NCBI RefSeq assembly: GCF_002243515.1
Contig: NZ_CP022657.1
Location: 2,719,001-2,783,000 of the forward strand
DNA from: Tumebacillus algifaecis
GTDB lineage: Bacteria > Bacillota > Bacilli > Tumebacillales > Tumebacillaceae
Direction of reading: 5' to 3'
DNA length: 64,000 nt
A program made the position numbers and the translations under genes. Under the pieces are notes generated by a model. That model worked only from the letters and a program-made list of their open reading frames with translations, had not been told where the DNA came from and did no database searches. Numbering within the stretch: position 1 is the first letter of the stretch; each line of letters begins with the position of its first letter. This document shows positions 16,001 to 23,253 of the stretch, one piece after another.

Positions 16001-18534
16001 TCGTCGAGCAATTTGCTCACATGAGTTAGTTCTTCAGTACGCACTTCCCGCAACAGCTTGGTCAACTTTGTGACATCTGTCGATTGCATTTCATCGAACA
16101 GTCTGACCATGGAAGACACATCTGTAGCCGACTCGTTCTCCACGGCATCGGTAGCAGAGGTCAACTTGGTCGCATACACGATGTCCGTTGCCTCAATCTC
16201 ATCGACAGCATAGGCTCTGGTGATCGTGTTGATCATTTCAGATACGCTGGTGAGTTCTGCTTTGGACAGCGTGTTGATCACCTTCGTCGCGCTGGTGATA
16301 TCAGTTGTGCGAAACGTGTTGATCAGTCTGCTCGCCTGACCAAGATCGGTCGTGCGCAATGTTTCGACAAGACGGATCGCGTACGACAGGTCAACGGAGC
16401 TTAGATGATCGATCAGTTCGTGTACGTGAGGAAGATTGGTACTGCGTACAGCTTCGAAAAACGATCCCATCAAGGCTGCTTCCGTGGGATCTAGCTGTTG
16501 GATCTGTTGGTTGACATGGATCATATCCAACTCGCTCAGCGCTTGTGTTACATCTTGCAACTTGGCAAGATCGGTGGTGCTCAATGTGTTGATCAGGTGA
16601 TTCACACTGGTCAGGTTCGTTGTGCGAAGACTGTCGATCAACTGATTGAGCTGTGTTACTTCCGTTGTCGCAAGTTTCTGCAACATCTCCTCGACGCCGA
16701 GCAGATCGACAGATTGAAGCTGGGCAACAAATTGATTGATCGTTGTGAAGTCGGTCGTGCTAAATTCATGAACCAGTTGGTTCACATGTGATAGATCTGT
16801 ACTGCTCAGCTCATCGACTTGCTGTATCGCATAGCCAAGATTGGTTGTCCCAAATCGCTGCACCAACTGACTTACGAGTGAAAGGTTTGCATCGCCCATC
16901 TTCTCGATCAACTGCGTCAATTGGGTTTGCTCAACGGCACCCGCTTCGTGAAGCAACTGGCTTACGCGTTCAAATTTGGTCACACCAAGCTCATGCACCA
17001 ACTCACTCACTCGAGTGAGGTTTCGTGTACCAAATTCATGGACCAGCTCGCTCACTTGAACGAGGTTGGTGGCACCATATTCGCTGACCAGCCCACTCAC
17101 TCGCATGAAGTTCGTCGCACCAAATTCATTGACCAATTTGCTCACTAATACGAGGTTGCTTGCACCCAATTCGTTGACCAAATCGCCCACTTGCACCAAG
17201 TTGGTGGTACCAAACTCGTCGATCACCCGACGCACTTGCGCGAGCTCGGTGGTGGTGATCCGATTCTGCAGATCGTTTACTTCACCAGATTCAGCACCAG
17301 CAGGATTTTGTAGCCGTCGGCTGTCTTGGGCAAGATCAGATGTGCCAAGCTCCGGCGACACTTGTGTTGCCTGCACCGCTTTGAGCAGCGGGCTCTGTAA
17401 ATGGTGCTGGATGCTGGCCGACATGGTGCTCTCTGTCGTGACCAGTGATTGTATGGCTCGCGGCAACGTCCGCAACGGCCATGGAAACTCAGCGTCATCG
17501 AGCACAACTCGCTTACTCGCTGCCGCTTGCGCAGGTAGGTGCCTGCTTTTGTCCGCCAGTTTGCGCGGTACAGGCATCGGCATCCCGAGCAGGTCAGTGA
17601 TCATGAGATGTCCCGCCAATTGGCGGTTCAACCGATGTTGGTTGCTAAAATAGGTTGCAAAGGGCCGCACATCCAGCAGATCAGGATGGGACTGCGACAC
17701 AATCCGCAGCGCCTCCCGCACCGGATGGGCCTGGTACATGTAAGTTGTATCATGAAGCAAGCCAGCGCTTGCCTCATGGTTGCTCTCCTCTTTCATAACC
17801 GCTCGGTACTTGACCATCTGCTGACTTAGCTCAACATACGGCTGCAACACTTGCACGTGACGGCTCAGGTGCGTAGAAAAGCTTCGCAACACCTGATCGC
17901 CTCGCGAAGGTTCTAACTGCGTGCGGTCAAGTCGCGTTTGAAGCGTCTGATGATGCTCCAAAAGCGTCCGTAGCATCTCTCTCACCGTGCGCACAGTTCC
18001 ATCCTCGAAAGCACTGCGCTCTGCTTGATCGAGGGCTACGGTCAACTGCCCTGTCTGAGACAGTGCGGTCATGCGTTGTGCCGCTTGGACAGGCGCTTGT
18101 GCCAACAGGGTTTTCAGTCGCTGGCGCACTGATAATAAAGGGAATGCATTGTCTTTCTTGTCTGTGTAAAAAATTTGAATCGGCGTCCGAATCCCCCCGG
18201 TCACCATGTTGGTAACCGAGTGTTTCAACACCTTCATTTCGTTTCGAACTTGCGTGGCAAATGCTCCCTTGCCCAGGGTCTCAACCGTATGCGTCGTCGC
18301 CTTGCTTTCGCGCTGCAGCATTTCGATCTGCCCGCGCAGCTGTGCCAGCAGTTCGGCCATTTCCGGACTGCCCTCTTCCGCTTCCAACAGCTCAAGTTCC
18401 CGAAACACCAGTCGTAAAAAGCCCAAGTAATCATCATGGGAAAATCCATATTTCCCAAGAATCCCTTGTGCAAAATCAGCGTTCAACAAGCTGCTAGAAG
18501 TGGTTTGCAGTTCAAACGGTTGAAGCACGTTCAT
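13012..18534 (-). CDS. Giant repeat protein in tape-measure position of the eCIS
   Basis: About 1840 residues, the largest gene of the cluster. Start: ATG at 18534 with AAAGGAAA nine bases upstream, while a GTG at 18543 overlaps the preceding stop. Layout: an N-terminal helical region (1-440), about 60 units of a 15-residue repeat with consensus like EFGATNLVQVSELVH (about 440-1425), an 80-residue linker, seven 19-residue repeats (LDQIGPANRVTKQIHQ type), a disordered Ser/Thr/Gln/Pro-rich stretch, and a conserved-looking C-terminal helix (LVDQLYRELEKRIEFERTLRGL). The place between tube 2 and the LysM protein equals the tape-measure position of P2 tails. No membrane segments. I infer a length ruler; a filamentous cargo or internal scaffold is the alternative. 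No family is recognised for the repeats. Confidence 0.7.
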   Translation of the reverse strand: MNVLQPFELQTTSSSLLNADFAQGILGKYGFSHDDYLGFLRLVFRELELLEAEEGSPEMAELLAQLRGQIEMLQRESKATTHTVETLGKGAFATQVRNEMKVLKHSVTNMVTGGIRTPIQIFYTDKKDNAFPLLSVRQRLKTLLAQAPVQAAQRMTALSQTGQLTVALDQAERSAFEDGTVRTVREMLRTLLEHHQTLQTRLDRTQLEPSRGDQVLRSFSTHLSRHVQVLQPYVELSQQMVKYRAVMKEESNHEASAGLLHDTTYMYQAHPVREALRIVSQSHPDLLDVRPFATYFSNQHRLNRQLAGHLMITDLLGMPMPVPRKLADKSRHLPAQAAASKRVVLDDAEFPWPLRTLPRAIQSLVTTESTMSASIQHHLQSPLLKAVQATQVSPELGTSDLAQDSRRLQNPAGAESGEVNDLQNRITTTELAQVRRVIDEFGTTNLVQVGDLVNELGASNLVLVSKLVNEFGATNFMRVSGLVSEYGATNLVQVSELVHEFGTRNLTRVSELVHELGVTKFERVSQLLHEAGAVEQTQLTQLIEKMGDANLSLVSQLVQRFGTTNLGYAIQQVDELSSTDLSHVNQLVHEFSTTDFTTINQFVAQLQSVDLLGVEEMLQKLATTEVTQLNQLIDSLRTTNLTSVNHLINTLSTTDLAKLQDVTQALSELDMIHVNQQIQQLDPTEAALMGSFFEAVRSTNLPHVHELIDHLSSVDLSYAIRLVETLRTTDLGQASRLINTFRTTDITSATKVINTLSKAELTSVSEMINTITRAYAVDEIEATDIVYATKLTSATDAVENESATDVSSMVRLFDEMQSTDVTKLTKLLREVRTEELTHVSKLLDELRTAEFTEVTQRLNKLSTIEYTEATKLLNQLKAQEITGAVQQLSDLTAPDLTDTAAFISQLNNTNVVNAIKLIHSFHRTDSTGEVFRATVPRDTEITNATNLINALQAIDVTRVNQLIHTLRNTTSLIGAIDLIQTLTNSEVSRATDLFSTLSASEATRTRELLTKLSTVDVSETTMTLNRLIEPEVFRATELINRMTAPEVRQTTELLRGLTAPEMRQTTELLSAMTAPDMVHSTKLLRELTAPDMIFTTNQLRSLTAHDMIHSIEVLGALSTPDMVQTTELLRALTTPELVYTSQKLGAMTTSELISTTELIDVLSARDIFGSTEWFNWFASQDFEQTREAPAMLSMPEDIRASDLLTALTPPSESLTSTWIGKVTEADGLDAVRWIDRITSTDMTVLSELINTLTAVNLDGLHVGRLTTTQVTNAIKLINTLQPVAEISMTRLAAHQFSTSEIAEATSLIHALSAVENADELIQSMFQEVDITNASNLINRLAALDGSDTTQLLHSLQRVDSNTATQLINALSTTMPNQASHQGITQQIRSIQSIEPITVSALLNMIEPNELINAAQLIHTLNTTTFHEEADFRSSMNTEKTNTAEPIDTAFHTPDITHAERIKPGGPDEIIAIDQLVAREVMQRAQQLNLLTTTALDAVHQITNESITKSINITNRLTEQVHQQQTVDLINTKHLSTQQFYQPSNLDQIGMANRANKQIHQPGTLDQIGTANRVTKHFHQPITLDQIGPANRANKQIHQLSTLDQIGPANRATNQLHQPSTAEQIGPANRVTKKIHQLSTLDQIGMANRVTERIHQLSTADQIGPANQLTKQHQHRLPSTALDSGGMLRTHRLAESTIASITPLQMNHHHAPGIFTQATTLPITVGQHLQHADLPQTRDSQRDESTSPYSAEASYTLRHPQQPSGGSVYSGEDGSMEYLKPPTQEPATQLVPTPTAPLQTETIEQQQKSNPLAVVDMDELVDQLYRELEKRIEFERTLRGL
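13513..13911 (-). repeat. Seven tandem 57-bp repeats (19 residues each)
   Basis: Exactly seven in-frame 57-bp units, nearly identical at DNA level, encode variants of LSTLDQIGPANRVTKQIHQ near the C-terminal end of the giant protein. Unit differences are few (for example PSN, PGT, PIT, LST at the start; MAN, TAN, PAN inside), pointing to recent expansion. The antisense strand is also open through them by chance. Confidence 0.92.
14260..17217 (-). repeat. About 60 degenerate 45-bp repeats (15 residues each)
   Basis: From about residue 440 to 1425 of the giant protein a 15-residue period is visible: helix cap T-T/S-N/D-L, then x-x-V/A-S/N-x-L-V/I-N/H-E-L/F-G. The first six units (17217 to about 16950) are the cleanest; later units are diverged with occasional 14- or 16-residue spacing. 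Unlike the 57-bp block, DNA identity is low, so this array is old and under protein-level selection. Confidence 0.85.
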
Positions 18535-18539
18535 CGCTG

Positions 18540-18983
18540 TCACTTTCCTTTGATAAACTTGATTCCCTGATGCACAAGTTCGATCGTCTCGATCGCCAAA
18601 TTGCTCTGTGTTGCATTCAGATCAGGCCCCGACCATTTGACCGGGTACGCATTGACAAACGTCCAGCGGCATAACTCGTGATCCTTTTTGTCATACATGA
18701 TCACCGCACCGCTTTTTTTCTGAATCTTGCCGTCTCTCGTGTTGAGAAACCATTTCCAAAGCTCGTCCCCGTTACTCACCCCGCGCTTCAATACGAGCGC
18801 CGGGTACTTCGTATGTTTCGGAAAACGGTGGACAAAAATGTTCACGCCGCCTTCCTGGTACTCTTCATACTCAATCTCTGCCTGCAAGCCGGTCACTTCG
18901 CTGAACCCGGCCACCTGGATCCCGTCCAGTTCCACTTTGAACCGAAAGCCGGCGACAACATTGCGCGGTTTGATCTGGGCCAT
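18540..18983 (-). CDS. Tail tube protein 2 (T4 gp19-like, Afp5 type)
   Basis: 147 residues, ATG start after GAGGTGACTTCGA. Shows the gp19-like tube pattern: FRFKVELDGIQVAGFSEVTGLQ near the start, ALVLKRGV in the middle, and AYPVKWSGPDLNATQSNLAIETIELVHQGI at the end. It is a paralogue of the 144-residue tube gene at 19653-20087. eCIS often carry two or three tube paralogues, with the second forming rings next to the baseplate. Its stop overlaps a GTG of the giant gene, suggesting coupled translation. Confidence 0.93.
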   Translation of the reverse strand: MAQIKPRNVVAGFRFKVELDGIQVAGFSEVTGLQAEIEYEEYQEGGVNIFVHRFPKHTKYPALVLKRGVSNGDELWKWFLNTRDGKIQKKSGAVIMYDKKDHELCRWTFVNAYPVKWSGPDLNATQSNLAIETIELVHQGIKFIKGK

Positions 18984-19002
18984 TCGAAGTCACCTCATGT
19001 CC

Positions 19003-19200
19003 TTAAAACTCGCCAAATATATCAAACGGGTTATCGCTTGGCTTCTCCCCGTTCAGATTGCGGTTGATCCGCGAGATTTCATCACACCATCTGCGGCGCT
19101 CCTTGTGCTCCATCGACATGATCTCGTCATGCGACCAGTGGAAATAGTAAGCGATAAATCCTACTTCCTCATAAATCTTGTCGACGGGATATAAGGTTAT
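19003..19200 (-). CDS. DUF6760-like small eCIS protein with ATA start or -1 frameshift origin
   Basis: 65 residues if started at ATA (19198-19200): begins ITLYPVDKIYEEVGFIAYYF, then FHWSHDEIMSMEHKERRRW, ending in NPFDIFGEF. I recognise the YP-KLYEE-AFIAYHFHW-HDEI pattern from small proteins placed between tube genes in eCIS loci (DUF6760). No ATG, GTG or TTG exists in this frame back to an upstream stop. The ATA overlaps the TAA of the preceding gene as ATAA, the equivalent of the common ATGA coupling; alternatively it is reached by -1 frameshifting from that gene, as in phage tail chaperones (gpE/E', gpG/GT). It lies exactly where P2 has E/E'. Too short for automatic gene callers with standard starts. 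Confidence 0.75.
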   Translation of the reverse strand: MTLYPVDKIYEEVGFIAYYFHWSHDEIMSMEHKERRRWCDEISRINRNLNGEKPSDNPFDIFGEF

Positions 19201-19574
19201 GCTCCGCTCGTTCCCGGAAGAAAAGCCATGTCAACGTCAAACTCATGATCGCATTTGGGGCAAGCTGTCTTCACCTGTACACCATCTCCTTCATTAATCT
19301 GACGGTAGAAGTTTTGCAAAAACGCCAGATCGGCCGTAAAAAACCGCTCAACTGTGCGCGTGTCGATCATGTTCAAATCACCAAGACGCGTGATCACCCG
19401 CGACAGCAAAATGATCGAGAGATAACCCGGATTCGACTGAACTCGCGGATCGCGCATCGGGAGAATCTCATCGGCTGCCGTCGCCAAACGCATGACACCG
19501 CGCTTGTGCAACGTGCCTTCTTCGTCTACATACCCTTTAGGAAGAATAAATTCATATTCGGTCTGAAATGCCAT
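19197..19574 (-). CDS. Phage tail assembly protein, chaperone-like, with CxxC
   Basis: 125 residues from the ATG at 19574 (MAFQTEYEFILPKGYVD) with GGAGGAA nine bases upstream; the open frame extends 15 codons further but without a good site. Contains the pattern RLATAADEILPMRDPRVQSNPGYLSIILLSRVITRLGDL typical of small eCIS/phage tail assembly proteins, and a C-terminal zinc-ribbon half (CPKCDHEF) near the end. Position after tube 1 and before the tape-measure candidate equals P2 gpE. The TAA overlaps the next small frame by ATAA. Probably not a particle component but an assembly factor (inference). Confidence 0.8.
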   Translation of the reverse strand: MAFQTEYEFILPKGYVDEEGTLHKRGVMRLATAADEILPMRDPRVQSNPGYLSIILLSRVITRLGDLNMIDTRTVERFFTADLAFLQNFYRQINEGDGVQVKTACPKCDHEFDVDMAFLPGTSGA

Positions 19575-19652
19575 TGCAAGTTCCTCCTCCATCATGCGGA
19601 TAAATAGTAGGGAAAACAAGAGGACAAAAACGCCCTCTTGTTTTCCAAAAAA

Positions 19653-20087
19653 TTACTTCGTACGTTTCATGCCTTCATGCGCGATTTCAAGCGATTCGAT
19701 CGTCACTTCGGACGCGGTCGCGTTGAGATCCGGGCCGCTGTACTTCATCGGCCAAGCATTGATGATTTGGAATGCAGCTGCCTCGGCGCCTGTCTCATCC
19801 ATCACGGTAATCGTGATCGACTTGCGCACGATCTCGCCTTTTTCGATGTACTGGAAGATCCAGTTGAACAGTTCCATGTTATCGGTCATACCGCGTTTGA
19901 GCGTGATGTTGCCATACTTGGTCAGGCCCGGCAATTTGCGCGGGGTCGTGACTTCGGTGCCTTCACGGTACTCGACAACATCGACAGATGCATCGTAGCC
20001 GGACACTTCGCTGAAGCCCGCCGAAACGATGCCGTCATATTCCACTTTAAATCTAAACTTGCGGTATGGATCTTTACGGTCAGACAT
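19653..20087 (-). CDS. Tail tube protein 1 (T4 gp19-like, Afp1 type)
   Basis: 144 residues, ATG start after AGGAAAGGGGTAAAGGT. Family blocks: DPYRKFRFKVEYDGIVSAGFSEVSG, GNITLKRGMTDNMELFNWIF, AWPMKYSGPDLNATASEVTIESLEIAHEGM. Main candidate for the inner tube of the injection system. It lies 31 bp downstream of the sheath gene, the usual sheath-tube order, so equal high expression of both is expected. Confidence 0.95.
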   Translation of the reverse strand: MSDRKDPYRKFRFKVEYDGIVSAGFSEVSGYDASVDVVEYREGTEVTTPRKLPGLTKYGNITLKRGMTDNMELFNWIFQYIEKGEIVRKSITITVMDETGAEAAAFQIINAWPMKYSGPDLNATASEVTIESLEIAHEGMKRTK

Positions 20088-20118
20088 ACCTTTACCCCTT
20101 TCCTATGAAAATCGCGAA

Positions 20119-21867
20119 TTAATTGTCGCTCGTTTTTTGCGTGAAGCGGAAGATGACAAATTCGGCAGGTTTGACCGGCGCGATACCGATCTCACAGATC
20201 AAACGGCCATTGTCGATGTCATCTTGTGTCATCGTCGTGCGCCCAATGTTGATATAGAAACCTTCGCCCGGGCTTGCCCCGACCAGAGCGCCGGTGCGCC
20301 ATACGCCGGTCAAGAACACGTCCATCGTGCGTTGAACGCGTGCCCAGAGCGGCTCATCGTTCGGTTCGAATACCACCCAGTTTGTGCCGCGCAGCGTCGA
20401 TTGCTCAACAAAGATGAACAGACGGCGCACGTTGACATATTTCCACAGGCCGTTGCTGGACAGGGTGCGTGCACCCCAAACGCGGATCCCTTGGCCGGTG
20501 AAAGAGCGGATCAGGTTGACGCCGATCGGGTTGAGCGACGCTTGCTCCGCGTTGTTGTACTGGCAGTACAAGCCGGTGCAGTTGCGCACCACTTCGTTCG
20601 CCGGTGCTTTGTGCACACCGCGGGTCGTGTCGGAGCGGGAGTAGATGCCCACGATCGAACCGGACGGCGGGATGTAGTTGCTGCGTTTCTCCAGCGGGTC
20701 GAATACTTGCAGCCACGGACCGTACAGCGCCGCGTAGGAGCTGTCGAAGTAGTTGCGGTGCTCGGCAACTTTGTCCACTTTGGTCGTCTCTTTCGGAAGA
20801 TCGAGGACGGCGAAGCGGCTCTTCAGGTTTTCACAGTGCGCAACCAGGTTCAATTGCACGTTCGGATCGGTCACGCCAGGAATTGCCAAAATCGCAACTT
20901 CGTCGTTATCCACAAACGCTTCCAAACCGGTACGTCTGCCCGGGCCATCGTCCACGCCATTAAAGTCGGATGCGATCATCGCACGCGGATTGCCGTCAGT
21001 GCCTTGAGTCAGCACGATGTCGAACGTCTTACCGTCATCCACACGACCTGCGATGATCTGGAACGGAGTTTGTACTTCCTCCGCTTCCGAATGGGTGCGA
21101 TACAAGTCGGTCACCGAGATGATGTTCGACTTGCCGAGCACGTTGACGACATAGTACGGGCTTTCGATGTTGAAGGAGAGGTTTTCAAACTTCTCCGCCT
21201 CATCGCCGTAGGACGCTTCCAACGAGAACTCGCAGGTTTGGATCGTCTTTTTCGGGATCAGGTCGTTATCGACCACTGCGCCATCCAGGGGATTAGCAAG
21301 TGTGATCACGCCGTCTTTTGCAAAGACGATTTTGTTGTACTGCTTGTTGCCTTCTGCGTCGGTGAACACCACCACATCACCTGCGAAGAAACCGTCAGCA
21401 CTTTTCAGTTTGTACTTCGGCTCTGCATCTTCAACGATCGCGGTGATTTGGGTTTTCGCCTTGTTGTTGTTGCCGATGACCACGCGGACTTGGTTGCCCC
21501 ATGCCCCTTGGTTCTTCGCATCGACTTGCAGGTTCAAGGTATCCTTGTTCTCCTCGGTGAGGTTGCTTGCAGCCACAGCATCGGACGGCACAACGCGCGT
21601 CACGAAGCAACGGCCACCGCCGTTCAGGAAAAAGTGCTCGACTGCGTACGCCAAGTAACGGTATTCACCGTATTGGTTTTCGGACAGGTAGCTCCCGTAG
21701 ATGCGGCGGAAATCGTTAAAGCTGGTGACCAGTTGCGGCACCCCTACAGTCGGTCCGCGTTGTGCGCAACCGATGAATCCTGCGGTGCTGGTGCTGACGC
21801 CTTCCATCGGCACTGAGCCGCTGTCAAACTCTTCTACATATACTCCAGGCGTTTTGTACTCTGGCAT
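20119..21867 (-). CDS. Contractile tail sheath protein
   Basis: 582 residues, ATG start. N-terminus YKTPGVYVEEFDSGSVPMEGVSTSTAGFIG and C-terminus (RVQRTMDVFLTGVWRTGALVGASPGEGFYINIG, then GRLICEIGIAPVKPAEFVIFRF) are hallmarks of the sheath family, where the ends donate strands to neighbouring subunits. The middle (about 100-330) is a variable outer domain. Only one sheath gene is present, unlike Afp/PVC with three paralogues. Followed by the tube gene. Confidence 0.96.
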   Translation of the reverse strand: MPEYKTPGVYVEEFDSGSVPMEGVSTSTAGFIGCAQRGPTVGVPQLVTSFNDFRRIYGSYLSENQYGEYRYLAYAVEHFFLNGGGRCFVTRVVPSDAVAASNLTEENKDTLNLQVDAKNQGAWGNQVRVVIGNNNKAKTQITAIVEDAEPKYKLKSADGFFAGDVVVFTDAEGNKQYNKIVFAKDGVITLANPLDGAVVDNDLIPKKTIQTCEFSLEASYGDEAEKFENLSFNIESPYYVVNVLGKSNIISVTDLYRTHSEAEEVQTPFQIIAGRVDDGKTFDIVLTQGTDGNPRAMIASDFNGVDDGPGRRTGLEAFVDNDEVAILAIPGVTDPNVQLNLVAHCENLKSRFAVLDLPKETTKVDKVAEHRNYFDSSYAALYGPWLQVFDPLEKRSNYIPPSGSIVGIYSRSDTTRGVHKAPANEVVRNCTGLYCQYNNAEQASLNPIGVNLIRSFTGQGIRVWGARTLSSNGLWKYVNVRRLFIFVEQSTLRGTNWVVFEPNDEPLWARVQRTMDVFLTGVWRTGALVGASPGEGFYINIGRTTMTQDDIDNGRLICEIGIAPVKPAEFVIFRFTQKTSDN

Positions 21868-21903
21868 CTATGCCCTTCCTCTCTGTTTGGATTTGATCTA
21901 TCG

Positions 21904-22674
21904 TCAACTTGCGAAATCGTCAAGATTGACTGCGCGTAGATTGAGCAATTTACTTTCTTCGACCCTCACCTCCTTGCAGAATTCACGTTCCGCGACCCAG
22001 ATGCTAAGCCGCACATCAAACGATGCGCTCTTGCAATTGCCAAAAGCGAGTGCGACTTCGCCCCGCGCATCTGTCCATGTGTCCACACATGGCAAAAGCG
22101 AGGCGCCCCGCGCATGGTTGCCCACAAGCGGCGTTGTCAGTAAGTAGGTGCGGCTCGCTTCCTTGACATCGGCGATCGACAACGTCTGCTCGCCGAGCGA
22201 GTAGCGTTCTCCGACCCGCACCCGCCCGCTCAAGCGGGACAGGAAAAGCTCGTGGGAACCACCTGTCGCTTCTTCCAAAAGTTTGGCCTTGGTCGAAGAT
22301 TCCGACACCGCAACGCCACGCACCCGCACCCCTGCCATCGCAATCCCACGCTCATCCCTCAAGGCGGCGCGAATCAAGGTCGTCTCTGCTGCAAAGGGAT
22401 AGGATGGCTTGGGCGTCAGCGGCACGATCACGACCGGGTACAGCGGGTCGAGTTCCTCAAGCGAGACGGTGACCGTTTCGGAAAAATAGAACTCGGCCTG
22501 CACATGAGCGGTATAGGTTCCCGTCTCCAAATTCTGAAACACATACATCCCATTTGTTTTCTGCAGCGGCGGCCGCAACAGCCCGTCCGCTTGTACAGCA
22601 CACTTTCCAAGTGGAATACCTGCGTTAAAACTGTCGATCAAATGGAGCACAAGTAAGCGTTTTCCTTCTGTCAT
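21904..22674 (-). CDS. eCIS-associated protein with carboxypeptidase-regulatory-like (Ig-type) domain
   Basis: 256 residues from the ATG at 22674, seven bases after GGAG and overlapping the preceding TGA. Residues about 10-95 look like a CarboxypepD_reg/Ig beta sandwich (YVFQNLETGTYTAHVQAEFYF, then YPVVIVPLTPKPSYPF). The second half has ALRDERGIAMAGVRVRGVAV, a similar strand pattern. Proteins like this sit between the DUF4255 gene and the sheath gene in many eCIS clusters. Role unknown; a cap or surface decoration is possible. No catalytic residues. Confidence 0.75.
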   Translation of the reverse strand: MTEGKRLLVLHLIDSFNAGIPLGKCAVQADGLLRPPLQKTNGMYVFQNLETGTYTAHVQAEFYFSETVTVSLEELDPLYPVVIVPLTPKPSYPFAAETTLIRAALRDERGIAMAGVRVRGVAVSESSTKAKLLEEATGGSHELFLSRLSGRVRVGERYSLGEQTLSIADVKEASRTYLLTTPLVGNHARGASLLPCVDTWTDARGEVALAFGNCKSASFDVRLSIWVAEREFCKEVRVEESKLLNLRAVNLDDFAS

Positions 22675-23240
22675 CACGCTTCTCCAAACGTATCGCCGCG
22701 CTCGACGATGCGTCCGACCGGTTTGTCCTTACCGGAATCGATGAAGATCGGACCGGCCACGAGGTTAAAGGACAGCTTGTACGGCTGATTCGGAAACAAG
22801 GTGATCGCCGTGTGCAAATTGATCGGCTCACGCATGACCACTTTAAACTCCTCATTGGCATCGGCGAGCGCTCCTTGTAGCACCGACCCTTTGACCCACG
22901 AGTTATCGTTCAACACCTGCAAGGCCCGACCCATGATTCTCTGCTCGTCGATCGATCGGGTCTGGAGGTCGGCGTTCGAGTGTGCTGTCAGCAGATAGTG
23001 CAGATCGACCGCCATCGGCGGGTCTTTCACCGAAGAGCCGTTGTCGATCAGATAGGACTGCTGAGCCATCCCATTCTGCTCAATCTGATAAAGAAAGAGG
23101 GAAAGAACAAAATCTCCCTTATCTGCAGGCGAGGCCAGACCGATCATTTCCGGCTGCGGAATCGGATCGGGCGTCATGTTCGTTCGCAACAGTTGCACGA
23201 GCGTTCTTCCGACATCAGCAACTACAGTAAAATCTGCCAT
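22674..23240 (-). CDS. DUF4255 protein (Pvc16/Afp16-like tail terminator)
   Basis: 188 residues, ATG start after GGGGGAGTAGGCCC. Shows the DUF4255 pattern: FTVVADVGRTLVQLLR at the start, SLFLYQIEQNGMAQQSYLI, PPMAVDLHYLLTAHSN, and IRINLHTA-like block MREPINLHTAITLFPNQPYKLSFNL near the end. Pvc16/Afp16 cap the distal end of the tube-sheath and fix length. It is downstream of the ATPase by 13 bp and overlaps the next start, so these three genes look translationally coupled. Confidence 0.88.
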   Translation of the reverse strand: MADFTVVADVGRTLVQLLRTNMTPDPIPQPEMIGLASPADKGDFVLSLFLYQIEQNGMAQQSYLIDNGSSVKDPPMAVDLHYLLTAHSNADLQTRSIDEQRIMGRALQVLNDNSWVKGSVLQGALADANEEFKVVMREPINLHTAITLFPNQPYKLSFNLVAGPIFIDSGKDKPVGRIVERGDTFGEA

Positions 23241-23253
23241 GGGCCTACTCCCC

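Noticed and set aside
19197-19574. A canonical slippery heptamer proving -1 frameshifting
   Set aside because: GGGAACG does not satisfy XXXYYYZ in the A site and no strong downstream hairpin was seen, so frameshifting is kept only as an alternative to an ATA start.
20029-21816. Plus-strand open frame of 595 residues opposite the sheath gene
   Set aside because: Sheath protein on the minus strand is unmistakable; the antisense frame arises from its codon pattern and has no family features.
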